This document shows, in pieces, positions 21,807 through 32,989 of a DNA stretch of 64,000 nucleotides. The notes beneath the pieces are model-generated. The model did no database searches. It was not told the origin of the DNA and saw only the letters and a program-made list of their open reading frames with translations. Every line of letters starts with the position of its first letter. The first letter of the stretch is position 1. The stretch comes from Artemia franciscana (Eukaryota; Arthropoda; Branchiopoda; Anostraca; Artemiidae). The DNA lies in NCBI RefSeq assembly GCF_032884065.1, contig NC_088881.1, forward strand, positions 7,093,047 through 7,157,046, in the 5' to 3' direction. The position numbers were made by a program, and so were the translations under genes.

Positions 21807-22499
21807 CTAAAAAGAATCCCATTGAATGAGTAATAACCTATATCTGTTCAGATATGTTTTCCTAGTGTCTAGAATACATCTAAAACGTGGATTATAAAGC
21901 TCAATTTCTGTGAATTTTTCAGAAAGGGGCACTGCTAAAAAGTAATTATACAGAAGGTCCAACCAGTTCCTACCACTATTTTCAGCTATTATAATAGGTT
22001 TACCTAGTAATACACAGTTTAATCCTTTGTCCAAGTTTTGATCATTTATTTTACTCTCATGAAACTAACTTGTCTACTTTCGTCAATTTACATATATAGG
22101 CCAAGTTTCCAGTATGGACTCTCATCAAGTGTAGCATCTAAATACTCAAATTGTAGATGCTGCTGGGTTCCAGAGGTGATACAGATACTTTCTATACTAT
22201 GAGTCTGTACTATCATCTATATTATGATCTATACTCCGGGAATCTATACTAAGACTCTAAATAAGACTCAAAACAGTAAGATTTATAGCACCACAAATAA
22301 ATTCAAATTGATCCCCGTTTACAGGCAACGCCATATCCACAACATAGTTGAATATGGTTTATACACATTATCATTTGAGTACAGTATCCGTGTTTGAGTC
22401 ATTCAAAGTCCATGTTCATCTATGTTATTCTAGCCTGTTTTAATTTTGAAGAACCCATGTCCAACACAGTCGATACTTGTAATATGAAAACAATTTAAA
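21807..22499. other. Upstream of rogdi exon; no gene recognised
   Basis: This is presumably the intron between a 5' UTR exon and the first coding exon, or promoter-proximal sequence. No promoter element can be defended. Confidence 0.45.
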
Positions 22500-22765
22500 G
22501 TTTTGCGGGATTGGACATGTCAGGGGTTCGAGTCTTGGTGTTGCTGGTTATTTGGTTTCGAACAAGGGTCAATGGTGTGACCCTGTAAACTCAGACACAG
22601 TCGACCCAGATCTAATTGGGTATCTGGGAGAAAACATGGGAAGCGTCGAATGATTTGCCCCCAACCACGCATCAAGAGATCGGTTGCTGCGCCACGCTGA
22701 CCAATGGTCAGGACGCGAATAAGCTTTTAAGTTAAGCTTTTAAGTTAAGTTTTTCAGTGGACTGA
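22500..22765 (+). mobile_element. tRNA-derived SINE, 5'-truncated
   Basis: A B box (GGGTTCGAGTC, 22518-22528) is followed by a body holding GACCCAGATCTAATTGGGTA and a CTGGGAGAAA block, typical of widely shared animal SINE bodies. It then has an AAGCTTTTAAGTTA tandem repeat (22721-22750) as a probable tail. The A box and acceptor side are missing. Family not assigned. Confidence 0.55.
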
Positions 22766-23049
22766 ACATGGAGAACCTGAAAACAATTTTTGTCGAACTA
22801 GCTTAAAAAAATGCTCAAAACCCAGTGCCAGAAAACAGGACTTTAATTAGATACATAAAAAAATCCATTCTTCTCCAATACATACATTAACACAATATTA
22901 CTCCCCCCTCTCCTTCCAACATCATGTTAACAAAGGAAACAAGGAGGGGGGAGTATCAAGATGTGATTTACACAGTATACTTCAGAATCAAACATAAAAA
23001 AGAAAAGAAAAAAGGTAAACATTTATTTTTTTTAATCTGGGTCTAAAAA

Positions 23050-24500
23050 CCTTTTTTATCAAACAGTTCGTGGTAACGAACTGTAGTAAGGAGCGACCCG
23101 GCTCAATAGTAAACGAAACTCTAAAAAACGGAATTTTGATACTAAAAGATACATCAAAAGAATCGGATTCTTATGCTGATTTAAATATATAAGTTTCATC
23201 AAATTTAGTCTTTATCATCAAAAGTTACGAGCCTGAGAATATTTGCCTTATTTTGGAAAATAGGGGGAAACACCTCCCCTAAAAGTCATAGAATCTTAAC
23301 AAAAATCATACCATCGAATTCAGCGTGTCGGATAACCCTACTGTAAAAGTTTTAAGCTCCTATCTACAAAAATGTGGAACTTCGTATTTTTTGCCAGAAG
23401 ACCGATCACGGGTGCGTGTTTATTTGTTTTTTTTTTTTCTTCTTTTCCCCAGGGGTCATCGTATCGACCAAGTGGTCCTAGAATGTCGCAAGAGGGCTCA
23501 TTATAACGGAAATGAAAAGTTCTAGTGCCCTTTTTAAGTGATCAAAAAAATTGGAGGGCACCTAGGCCCCCTCCCACGCTCATTTTTTCCCAAAGTCAAC
23601 GGATAAAAATTTTGAGATAGCCATTTTGTTCAGCATAGTCGAAAACCTATGTCTTTGTGATGACTTATCCCCCCCCACAGTCCCTGGGGGAGGGGCTGGA
23701 AGTTACAAACTTTGACCAGTGTTTACATACAGTAATGGTTATTGGGAAGTGTAGGGGGAGGAGGCTATGTGGGAGGATCTTTCCTTTGGGGAATATGTCA
23801 TGAGGGAAGAGAAATTCAAATGGTGGGGGCACAGGATTCTCTAGTATTATTATAAAAAAATAATTGAAAAATTTGTTTCAACTGAAAGTAGTAGTACTTT
23901 CAGTTGACTATTTTTTACATATTCAACTGAATATGTAAACCTATTTTTTACTAATAAATATTTTTTAGAGTTACATATTTTTTACTAATAAAAACACTCG
24001 TTAAAAATTATAAGTTCTAGTTGCCTTTTCAAGTAACCAAAAAATTGGAGGGCAACTAGGCCTCCTCCCCCTCCCCTTTTTTCTCAAAATCGTCTGATCA
24101 AAACTAAGAGAAAGCCATTTAGCCAAAAAAAGAATTAATATGCAAATTTCATTTTAATAATTTATGTGCGGAGAGCAAAATCAAACATGCATTAATTCAA
24201 AAACGTTCAGAAATTAAATAAAAAAAACTAATTTTTTTACTGAAAGTAAGGAGCGACATTAAAACTTAAAACGAACAGAAATTATTCCGTGTATAAAGGG
24301 GGCTGCTCCCTTCTCAACGCCCCGGTCTTTACGCTAAAATTTTTTACTGTTTAATAAAGTAGAATTGAGAGAAAGAGTCAAACTTTAGCGTAAAGAGCGG
24401 GGCGTTGAGAAGGGACAGCCCGTTTCATACACGGAGTAATTTCTGTTCGTTTTAAGTTTTAATGTCGCTCCTTATTTTCAGTTAAAAAACTAGTTTTTTT
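23050..24500 (+). mobile_element. Family D element
   Basis: This opens with stem-loop ACAGTTCGT-GGTA-ACGAACTGT (23064-23085) and GTAAGGAGCGACCCGGCTCAATAG. It continues with long unique blocks shared with 34865-32990 (reverse), units like those of family B (GTGCCCTTTTTAAGTGATCA, GAGATAGCCATTTTGTTCAGC; here in the reverse sense), and ends with a foldback (24238-24488). It is non-coding. Confidence 0.75.
24238..24488. repeat. Family D foldback, ~110-bp arms
   Basis: 24238-24343 and 24378-24488 are inverted copies with few differences, each running from ACTGAAA.TAAGGAGCGACAT through AACGAACAGAAATTA to CTTTACGCTAAA. The spacer is ~33 bp. Equivalent foldbacks lie at 33188-33452, and decayed ones at 42425-42670. 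Confidence 0.85.
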
Positions 24501-25906
24501 ATTTAATTTATCTGTGAAGCACCTCTGACCTGGTTTACTGGTTTTGTGTATAAAAAATGGACGTTGTTGGTTTATGAAAACCTGAAAATGGGGCAAACAT
24601 GGTTTTTTTTATGATCAGCGTGAAACTTCCAGGGTAAATAGACTAGACCAAAGGAGCCCTTGCAAAAGTTATGAATTATGCAAGAAAAAATTTTGTTTTA
24701 TAAATTCTTTCATGAAAAACTTGAACTTTTTAAACATCTACTTTAAAACTTCCGGGCATATATATACCCAGGCCAAGAAAACATCAATTAAGACAACAAA
24801 CGGAAGAAACAAATCTAGTTGCATAGTAACATGCCACTAATTTAATGTTTTAGCAACAAAATAATTTTTAATGGCCTTCAGATATATTTATTTAAACAAA
24901 ATAAAGAGCAACAAGAAAATATAAAATACCAATATTCTTTTAATAAATTAATGGGTTAAGATATGTGTATAGGCTTGGATATAACATATGTGTGTATAGG
25001 ATTCGATCAGATGGCTTCAGCCCTACAGATCAAAATACATGCAGATTTTTATTTCACATGAATATTGATCTCCATCCACATCTATCTGAGACTCTGTATA
25101 TTATCAGTCAATATATTATCAGATATTATCAGTGTATATATTACCAAATTAATATTATAACCTTTATAATATAATATTATATAATTTAATTTTATAATAT
25201 TAGAACCAAGATATATTATCAGTGTAAATTTATACTATAAAACTGCAGTACTGCTGATTGAAAGTTTGCCTTTATATTCAAGTTTTATCTGAATTTTGAA
25301 CTTTAGCCAATATTTTAATTCTTAAGCAGAACAAGTGAAAGATACTGAACACATATTCTTAAGAACAACCAATAATAAAACAATAATAATAAAATATAAT
25401 TATTATAAAATAATAGTTATTATAAAATAATAATAATAATAATAAAATAGCAGTTACAAACAAATAGGAAGTAAATTACAAAAAAAAAATCTAAAAAAGA
25501 AGTTTGAAAGGAAAATAAAGAGCCACATAAAAATCTAGTATTGTAATAAAAAATAAAGTTAAATAATAATTCAAACTTAAAGGGAAAATAGATTACGACC
25601 AACAAATAACTAAAGCACAAAAGAATAGAAATTAAATCCATCAAACATAAAAGACAACAGATGCTGCAGTAGATAAAAAGAAACATCTAATTAAAAGAAT
25701 AATCAAGTCAAACTTAGAATTAACAGAACTCACAATAAACAAGTAAACAACAATAAACAACTCACACCCTTAAATCTTCTAAAGGCCAGAGGATCACTTG
25801 CACTTCACAGAACACAAAATACGTTTCTTTTTTATAATTAGAACATTGAAAAATAAAAACTTGCCAAGACTTCCCCGAATTTAACACAGTCCAATTAAAC
25901 GCTAAA
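24501..25906. other. AT-rich DNA, no gene
   Basis: Very AT-rich with short ATT/TAA simple repeats (25130-25200, 25375-25445). No coding, RNA or mobile feature is supported up to the retrotransposon's target duplication. Confidence 0.55.
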
Positions 25907-25921
25907 GGTTATATCATTAAT
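25907..25921 (+). repeat. Target-site duplication, left
   Basis: Fourteen of 15 bases match 31688-31702. The match places both ends of the element without reference to any database. Confidence 0.8.
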
Positions 25922-26050
25922 GGAAAAAAAAAAGTGAGCACGTGCTTCTTGTGAATAAGGTTTTTAACTAAAAACTTGTTTGTGGTGTATGAAGTCTGTT
26001 TGAGAAAATTTTGGAATAAATGATTTTGTGGACTGGAGACTAGTGGTATC

Positions 26051-27757
26051 ATGAACAGTCAAACTGCCCCCCCAGCTGGGGGTACAGTAGCTCCTACTAG
26101 TGTTGGACAGTATTCAGTGGTTCATAGTCCCATGCAGGGGCCTGTAAATAGGGCCCCAGGACCACAGATGATGCAAATGCAGTGGAATATACCTAGTGGT
26201 ATGCAAAAAGTCATGTTTCCGGCAGTCGTACCAAATGTTTATGGACAAGTATATACCCCAACTTCCAACCCATCACAGCAGTATATGTATACAGTGAATA
26301 ACACAAATGATGGACTTGAATCAGGCCAAGTTATGACACAACTATATGGACAGCAAGTGTACAGTAATCGAGCACCAGTGCTGAACCAGGCACAGTATGC
26401 TTGTACAGTGAGTAACAGATATAATGGACTTGAAGTGGAAGAATGTGAGTTAGAAGGTATTGACCATTCTCCACCTGACACAAACTTTGAATCCGATGAT
26501 ATGACTATGGTAAATCCAAGAGTAGTGGAAGGACTATGCTCAAGAGGAAAAGAGAATAACTTGAAAAGGAGAGTGACCTCACCTATTAGTAATGAAAGTG
26601 TTCAGATTGAAAGGGGAGCACCAAAGAGACAATTTGTTCACCAAAGACCAGACCAGAAGGCCAAAGGCCTGTCACTTGCAAAAGATAGGAGAAATATTTC
26701 AAATTTCCAGATCCCATTATTGGAAATACCTGAAAAGGAAATGATACATGGAAGTGTTGTAATCAAAGCAGTTGATATAAATGCCAAGTTCTTAAATGAA
26801 TACGAGCTTTGTAAGTTTTTCAAGGATAAAATTAGTGGCAGATTTGAGTTTGAAATAAATCGTGAAGGGAACACTATTTACTTGCATTTAAAAGATGAGA
26901 GCGGGATGAAATCAGCATTGGAAATCAAAACTGTGAATAACATAGAAGTAACAGTTTTAAGGAAAGAACATGTATCAAGAGGTGTGATGAAAGGAATTCC
27001 TTTATATTTATCAATTGTACAAATTGAGGAAAGTATCCAATCTGCTGTGCCTGTAAAAGAAGTGATTAGAATGCAGAGGTATAACCGGGATCTAAAAAAG
27101 CTTGAAGACAGCCTGTCAGTAATGGTGGTTTTTGAATCAATTATAACCCCAGCAAGTGTGTGGTGCTGCGGTAGAAACAGAGATGTCTTACCCTACCATA
27201 GGAAGGTGATGCAGTGCTACAAATGCCAGAAATATGGGCATCTTCAGAAAGATTGTAAATCAAAGGAGATCTGCCTCAGATGTGCCAAGAATCATCAAAG
27301 CCGTGATTGCCCTCTGAAACAGGAGATTGTAGTTGAGCGTACCAGCAGATACAGGTGCGCCAATTGTAAACAAAACCATTCATCCACTTCATCAGTATGC
27401 CCAGTAAGAAGGGAGAACCAACAAGTGCTAGAAGTGGTAGAAAAGTATGGCATGGGATTTAAAAGAGCAAGGACAACATTTAGAAGTTATGCTCATGTAG
27501 TCCAGAATAACCTGAATCCTGAGAAAAGAATAATCAGTAACACTGCAGCAGAATTGCAACAAATGACGGCAAAGAAGTTAGTGATTGGGATGCTTATAAC
27601 CCCAGGAATACTGAGTATTGAAAACTTGCCATTGAATGAAAAGGTAGATAAACTGTGTGAATTGGTTGAGCAAATGAAATTTGGAAAACTAGACCGCAAT
27701 GATGTAAAATTGGTTTGTGAAACAAGTAGCACCTTGGAAAACAGAACATGTCCTTGA
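26051..27757 (+). CDS. Retrotransposon ORF1 (gag-like, CCHC)
   Basis: This is an intact 568-residue frame. Residues 1-140 are rich in Q, P, N, Y and G, and contain two similar blocks (QYMYTVNNTNDGLESGQ and QYACTVSNRYNGLEVEE), suggesting an internal duplication. Residues ~150-205 are charged and rich in K/R. Three zinc knuckles follow: CYKCQKYGHLQKDC (~389-402), CLRCAKNHQSRDC (~408-420) and CANCKQNHSSTSSVC (~436-450). ORF1 proteins of this type bind element RNA and act as chaperones in the retrotransposition particle. The C-terminal VIGMLITPGILSIENLP block is recognisable in the decayed copy near 54300. The stop overlaps the ORF2 ATG (TGATG). Confidence 0.93.
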   Translation: MNSQTAPPAGGTVAPTSVGQYSVVHSPMQGPVNRAPGPQMMQMQWNIPSGMQKVMFPAVVPNVYGQVYTPTSNPSQQYMYTVNNTNDGLESGQVMTQLYGQQVYSNRAPVLNQAQYACTVSNRYNGLEVEECELEGIDHSPPDTNFESDDMTMVNPRVVEGLCSRGKENNLKRRVTSPISNESVQIERGAPKRQFVHQRPDQKAKGLSLAKDRRNISNFQIPLLEIPEKEMIHGSVVIKAVDINAKFLNEYELCKFFKDKISGRFEFEINREGNTIYLHLKDESGMKSALEIKTVNNIEVTVLRKEHVSRGVMKGIPLYLSIVQIEESIQSAVPVKEVIRMQRYNRDLKKLEDSLSVMVVFESIITPASVWCCGRNRDVLPYHRKVMQCYKCQKYGHLQKDCKSKEICLRCAKNHQSRDCPLKQEIVVERTSRYRCANCKQNHSSTSSVCPVRRENQQVLEVVEKYGMGFKRARTTFRSYAHVVQNNLNPEKRIISNTAAELQQMTAKKLVIGMLITPGILSIENLPLNEKVDKLCELVEQMKFGKLDRNDVKLVCETSSTLENRTCP

Positions 27758-30700
27758 TGCAGCTCAAAATATTATCCTGGAATGCATGTTAAATCATGAG
27801 AGAAAAAAGGGAATTATTGCTTCAATATTGTGACAGAAAAGACATTGATATTTTTTGTATTCAAGAAACTTGGCTAAAACCAAATATCATGAGCCCCTGC
27901 AAAGGTTTCAACATCTTGAGAAATGATAGAAGAACAGGAAGAAAAGGTGGAGTTATGATTGGAATAAGAAGTCATATTCATTATGAAGAATTGGACTTAG
28001 CAAGCCAGCAATCAATTGATAATGAAATGGAAGTAGTTGGAACTAAACTGTTTTTTAAAAATGAAAAGAAAATGAATGTTATATGTGTATATAACCCATC
28101 TGGAAATAATGGACTGTTGGGAGAAAGGATAGATGAAATTATTAAAATGATACCAGTTGCAGAGGACCTGATAATATTGGGTGATATGAATGCACATAGT
28201 AAATCTTGGTGCAAGTGTAGAAATGTAAATAGTTCTGGAACAAGTTTAGAAAACTGTTTAATAAATAGCCCAATATGCTTAGCAACACCTGTTGGGATGC
28301 CAACTAGAGTTAATCCCCAGACAGGAGAGACAACAACAATTGATTTGATATTATGCAATCCTAGACTCTATATCAAATTAAACATAGAATGTGATGCTGA
28401 AAGTGAACTGGCCAGTGATCACAACCCCATATTGTGCACTATTAATGAAGAAGTCCTTCCCAAAGGTAATAAGAGAATGCGATTCAAAACTAAAAATTTT
28501 AACTGGTCTATACTCAGAGAAGCACTGGACGAGTTTGATGTGAAATCACTAACAGAGGAAGAAGTAGAATTATCTAGGAAAGTTGAAATATTTCAAGAGA
28601 AATTGATCGAAATAGCCAAAACTGTTGTACCATATAGAGAAATCAGCCGTCACCAAGGGTGTATCTGGTGGAATGAAGATTGTTCGAAAGCCAAAAGAGA
28701 ATTCATTGCAAAAAAGAGAATAAATAATCTGGTGAGAAATCTTCATAGCCTTATTGAAAAGAACAGAGCTTATGCTATATTTCGAAAAACAGTACTTGAA
28801 GCCTAGAAAAAATCATGGAATAACTTTATAAACAAACTTGACTTTCGAAAACCAACATCCAAAGTATATGAGTTTATGAAAAAGATGAATAACAGAGCAA
28901 CTTCAGGCCGGAGCAACCCACCTATTGCATCTGATATTAAGCTTCTTGTGACTGATGATGAAAAAGCTGATGCAGCTGCCAAATTCATGAGCTCTACCGT
29001 TGGCCGGGGAGATCCGGATATACAGAAGAAGACCAATATGGACACAAAAGTAAGCGACCTTGGAACACAAGGACAAGACGAACCATACAATAGACCATTC
29101 ATTGAACAGGAATTAACGAATGTAATTAATAAGCTTTCTGATACATCTCCTGGACCAGACGAAATTTTGCCACAGTTCGTGAAGTCGCTCCCCAAATTGT
29201 GGATCAATGTACTGCTAGAATTAATCAATGGTATATGGAGGGAGGGAAAATTTCCTGATATTTGGAAGTATGGTGAAGCAGTAATGCTACCAAAGCCTGG
29301 CAAAGACTTATCAAAGATTGAAAACTATAGATACATTACCCTTCTCCCTGTTTTGGGGAAAGTTATGGAAAGGATGGTGAAGAAGAGACTAGAAGCTGTG
29401 ACACAACAGAAGAAAATTTTGAAAGACATTCAGTGTGGTTTTAGAAAAAATAGAAGTGCAGAAGACAGTCTTATGTGCCTCAAACAGGAGGCATTATATG
29501 CTTTACAAAATGGGTGGATTTTAGCAGCGATTTTAATTGACATTGAAGGCGCTTTTGATAATATGCTTCATAGAAAAATGGTTGGAGGCCTAGTAACAGC
29601 TGGCATAAAAGGCCAAATGTTAGCATTTTTAAATGATTATTTAATAGGAAGAAAAGTTAAAGTGCGAGTTGGTGGAACAATTTCAAATAGAACAGTGTTT
29701 CCTGAAAGAGGAATCCCTCAAGGATCAGCATTAGGGCCTGACATGTACAACATAGGATCATATGATATTCCTATCAACATGAAGGATGATGGAGGAGCTA
29801 TTTTCGCAGATGACAATACTGCGTGGGTCATGGCGCGTGACACCTACCATATAAAGACCTTAATAACCCAGGTCATTGCAAAATTAGAAAAATGGTCCAA
29901 AGAAGCTGACTTAAAGTTTTCTGCAATAAAGACGAAGGCAATTGTTATCACTAGGAAAAGAATTGGAACCCTTCCAGATCTGTACTTAAGTGGCCACCCA
30001 GTTGAATATGTTAGTGAAGCAAAAATACTAGGTGTAGTGGTTGACAATAAACTTACCTGGAAACCCCATGTGATGTATCTTAAATCAACATGTTTGAAAA
30101 GACTCAATGTTATGAAGAGTTTGGCCTATATGGCTAGAGGATTACCAGCAGAACTTTTGATCCAGTATTATATCAAATATGTATTGCCTAAAATGGAGTA
30201 TTGCTCAACAATTTATGGCACAGCTTGTCACTCAACCATTGCAAGATTAGATGTAATCCAAAACTCAGCCATAAGAATTGCATTTGGAGCAAGAAAAACA
30301 ACACCTGTTAGTTTCCTTCTATCAGAAAGTGGTCTAGCAGACCTGGAAACACGAAGAAAGATCAGATTTTTAAAATATGTACAGAGGATTTGGTCTTTAG
30401 AAAATAACCACCCAGTTAAGTCAAAAATCATCAAACCTGGTCGCCAAGCAACTGCCAACACATCTAAAGCAAGAAATCAATCCAATTGTCTTGAAGCAGC
30501 AGTAGAAATTTGTAAAAGTTATGGAATTGATATAGTACTTTCCAAAATGTTAAGAGTTGGTGAAATAGGTGTCCCTCCACCATGGGAGGAAAACAGGATC
30601 AGTTCAAGATTAGAATTCAATATGGACCAAGATACTCCAGCGGACTTGGCATTCTGCATGATGATGGAAAAAGAGTACAAGGGATTCCTTCCATTATTCA

Positions 30701-31566
30701 CTGACGGATCAAAAGTAGATGAAATGAAGCATGTAGGAGCAGCGTTTTGGTGCCCTTTCAAAAATGTGTCCAAAAAATTTAAATTACCTCCAGAGAGCAG
30801 TGTATTCCTGGCAGAAGTTTACGCCATTAAGAAGGTGCTGGAGTTCATTGAGGAATCTGTTGAAGAGGACAAGGTTATCATTTGCTCTGATTCAAAAAGT
30901 GCTATTCAAGCAGTTGTAAATGCTAATACTATGGCAAAACCAAATAGAGATGTCCTTATATGTTACATTAAACTACAAGACATATTAAAAAAGAAGAAAG
31001 TAGTTATTCAGTGGATTCCCGCCCACATTGGGATCTCTGGAAATGAAATAGCAGATTTGAAGGCCAAATCCGCAGTTGAGTCAGGAACACTTGTAACCGA
31101 CATGGAAACTCCTTACGAAGTTATGATATTTGATAAAGTGATTAAAGAGATTGATCGTCAGGGTTTTAAAGCGATTAGAGATTTGACTGGGAATCTTTTT
31201 GTGACTATGAAAAAACAGAGAAATATAGAAACGAAGGTGTATAAAGGACTCACTAGATATGAAGCAAAGAAACTGTTTCGACTCCGATCACACCATGCTG
31301 GAGTTGGTTGTTACAAAGCAAAATTTTTAGGACAGAGTGAGGAATGTCCTGAGTGTGGTGCATTAGAAACTATAGAACACTTGATGATAATTTGCCGTGA
31401 AAGCGAACAAGAAAGACGTGAAATAACCGAATTTTTCAGACAGAAGAAAGTGCAGTCGAGCCTATATATGTTATTAGGAGGATTTGATAGTGAAGAAGAA
31501 AATTGTATGATTGTTAGTCTGGTCATACAGTTTCTGACAAGAATTGGAAGATTAAAGGACATTTGA
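27757..31566 (+). pseudogene. Retrotransposon ORF2 (EN-RT-RNase H), two in-frame stops
   Basis: The frame starts at ATG 27757, sharing one base with the ORF1 stop, and runs 1,269 codons with no frameshift. It is interrupted only by TAA at 27790 (codon 12, just after KILSWNA) and TAG at 28804 (codon 350). APE endonuclease: IQETW (~35-39), LGDMNAHSKSW (~142), SDHNP (~220). Reverse transcriptase: IDIEGAFDN, GIPQGSALGP and the catalytic FADD (~683). RNase H: FTDGSK (~981), the AEVYA glutamate (~1020), CSDSKSA (~1043) and PAHIGISGNEIAD (~1089-1100), so D-E-D-H-D all present. A C-terminal CPECGALETIEHLMIIC motif lies at ~1197. Otherwise all catalytic residues are kept, so inactivation looks recent. 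Confidence 0.93.
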
Positions 31567-31668
31567 ATTAAAGTTTCAGGAAATACGATTTCCTCCTACT
31601 ATTTATTAAGAAGTAAGAATCGACTTGCCATAGAACGTCCTCTAGGCTGAACAGCAAGAGGGGAGTTA

Positions 31669-31687
31669 CGTCAACGTCAACGTCAAC
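31669..31687 (+). repeat. (CGTCAA)3 tail of the retrotransposon
   Basis: Three copies of CGTCAA plus one C immediately precede the right target duplication. Short tandem tails are usual for I-group elements (known of the family). Confidence 0.75.
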
Positions 31688-31702
31688 GGTTATAACATTA
31701 AT
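31688..31702 (+). repeat. Target-site duplication, right
   Basis: Partner of 25907-25921, differing at one base (A for T at the eighth position). Confidence 0.8.
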
Positions 31703-32985
31703 TTGATGGACAGAGGGTAAACTTTCTGCTGAATCAGTGTGCTGCATCTTCTTCTTCTTTTGATCTACTAGCCTCAGGTCCACCCATTGAAAGATGGCAC
31801 CCAGAGCTAACCAGGCTAAAATACAAGTTTCTTTGGTTTTCGAAAGTGGAGAAGGTTGGTAACTAGCCCTTTAGCCAACTAATGCCTTTTTTAGGAGTAT
31901 CAGCACTTATGTATCCAGGAGGGGTACCCAGTTTTAGCCCCCCACCCCCAGAAAAAATCTATAACATGTAAACTGGTTGTAAAAATACAAGTTAAAAGAT
32001 CCTTTCAGAAAGCCCTTCTCCTTCCCAAACAAAGTTTATCCCAAACTCCCAAAATACCGAATTTCTTTTGGAAGGCTCTTCCTCCCCTTCCCTCCCTAAA
32101 AAGAACATGGATAAAGTCCCGGATTTAATTTTTTTTTTTTTATTCCATACAACTTAAACATTAAAAATTACTGCTAAGAACAAGAGATAAGAGCTCATAT
32201 TTGTTTTTATTAAAGTAAAAAGTTAAAACATTTAAAATGTATATTGCTTTCAATAAAGTGCAAATTATGTTCTGGTCTTGAGAGTGCGTGGTGTTATCAG
32301 CCCTACTCATGTTAAGTTTTGATCGTTTTGAGTTTGACTCGGCTACTTATTGTAATTTCTGTTTGTTTTGAGTTTCATTTATTTATTGATAGTGATGTGT
32401 GTTAATTCTATGCTTGGAAGATTATTGTGTTGCAAGAGCAACACTTTGGTTTTCTTTTTTTTTGTGTCCCTTGCACCCCGATTTCAGCTTATTCCTAGAA
32501 AGTGGTAAGGGTTTAACCTCTGCGGTTTTTACGGAAAGTGTGGCCTTAGGTCGGATTGATGAATACGACTTTGCATTTTGGAAAGCTTCATAGAACTCTT
32601 GCATGAGGCCAAAAAGGATGGTTTTGCTTGTCCTTGAGCCAGAGCCTATAGTGTGTGAAGCGAATCGGAGTTGTATTGCCTATGGAAGCTTTCGTTCCAT
32701 CAAGCCATGTTTCTTCTTTTGAGTGGAAAGCTCTGTTCTAGCAGGCAAGCACCAGTTTCAAATTGAAGATAGAATAAAATCTATGAGTGTTAAATATATG
32801 CGGCAGTTACCCGGCCCTACAGCCAATATATCTTCTTTGAGTGATAAATAGAGAAAATTACAGAAATAAAAAAGTGGGGATCGAAAGTGCTACCATCTAT
32901 TGTTTCTACCCATTTCTGTTTGTGATTTCAGCTGAGTTTATCATTCGGTTTTTCGCACTTGGGATTGCAGTAGAGAAATGATATC
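31703..32985. other. No gene recognised; contains family C piece
   Basis: 32250-32420 is a partial family C copy (CTGGTCTTGAGAG, GTTATCAGCCCTACTCATGTTAAG, CATTTATTTATTGATAG). A 64-codon open frame at 32399-32593 matches nothing I know. 32177-32200 holds a short relic of the family A terminus (AACAAGAGATAAGAGCTCAT). Confidence 0.5.
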
Positions 32986-32989
32986 AGAA

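Larger units (their letters stand above)
25907..31702 (+). mobile_element. Full-length I-group-like non-LTR retrotransposon
   Basis: The element body is 25922-31687 (~5.77 kb). It is bracketed by GGTTATATCATTAAT (25907-25921) and GGTTATAACATTAAT (31688-31702), a 15-bp target-site duplication with one difference. It has a ~129-bp 5' UTR, a gag-like ORF1 with three CCHC knuckles, an ORF2 with APE endonuclease, reverse transcriptase, RNase H and a C-terminal Cys/His motif, a short 3' UTR and a (CGTCAA)3 tail instead of poly(A). RNase H plus CCHC ORF1 plus short-repeat tail point to the I group (I, Nimb, LOA and relatives); exact clade not assigned. A decayed relative lies at 52640-54350. Confidence 0.92.

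Noticed and set aside
32399..32593. 64-codon open frame as a small gene
   Set aside because: No homology, no clear start context, and it is joined to family C repeat sequence.
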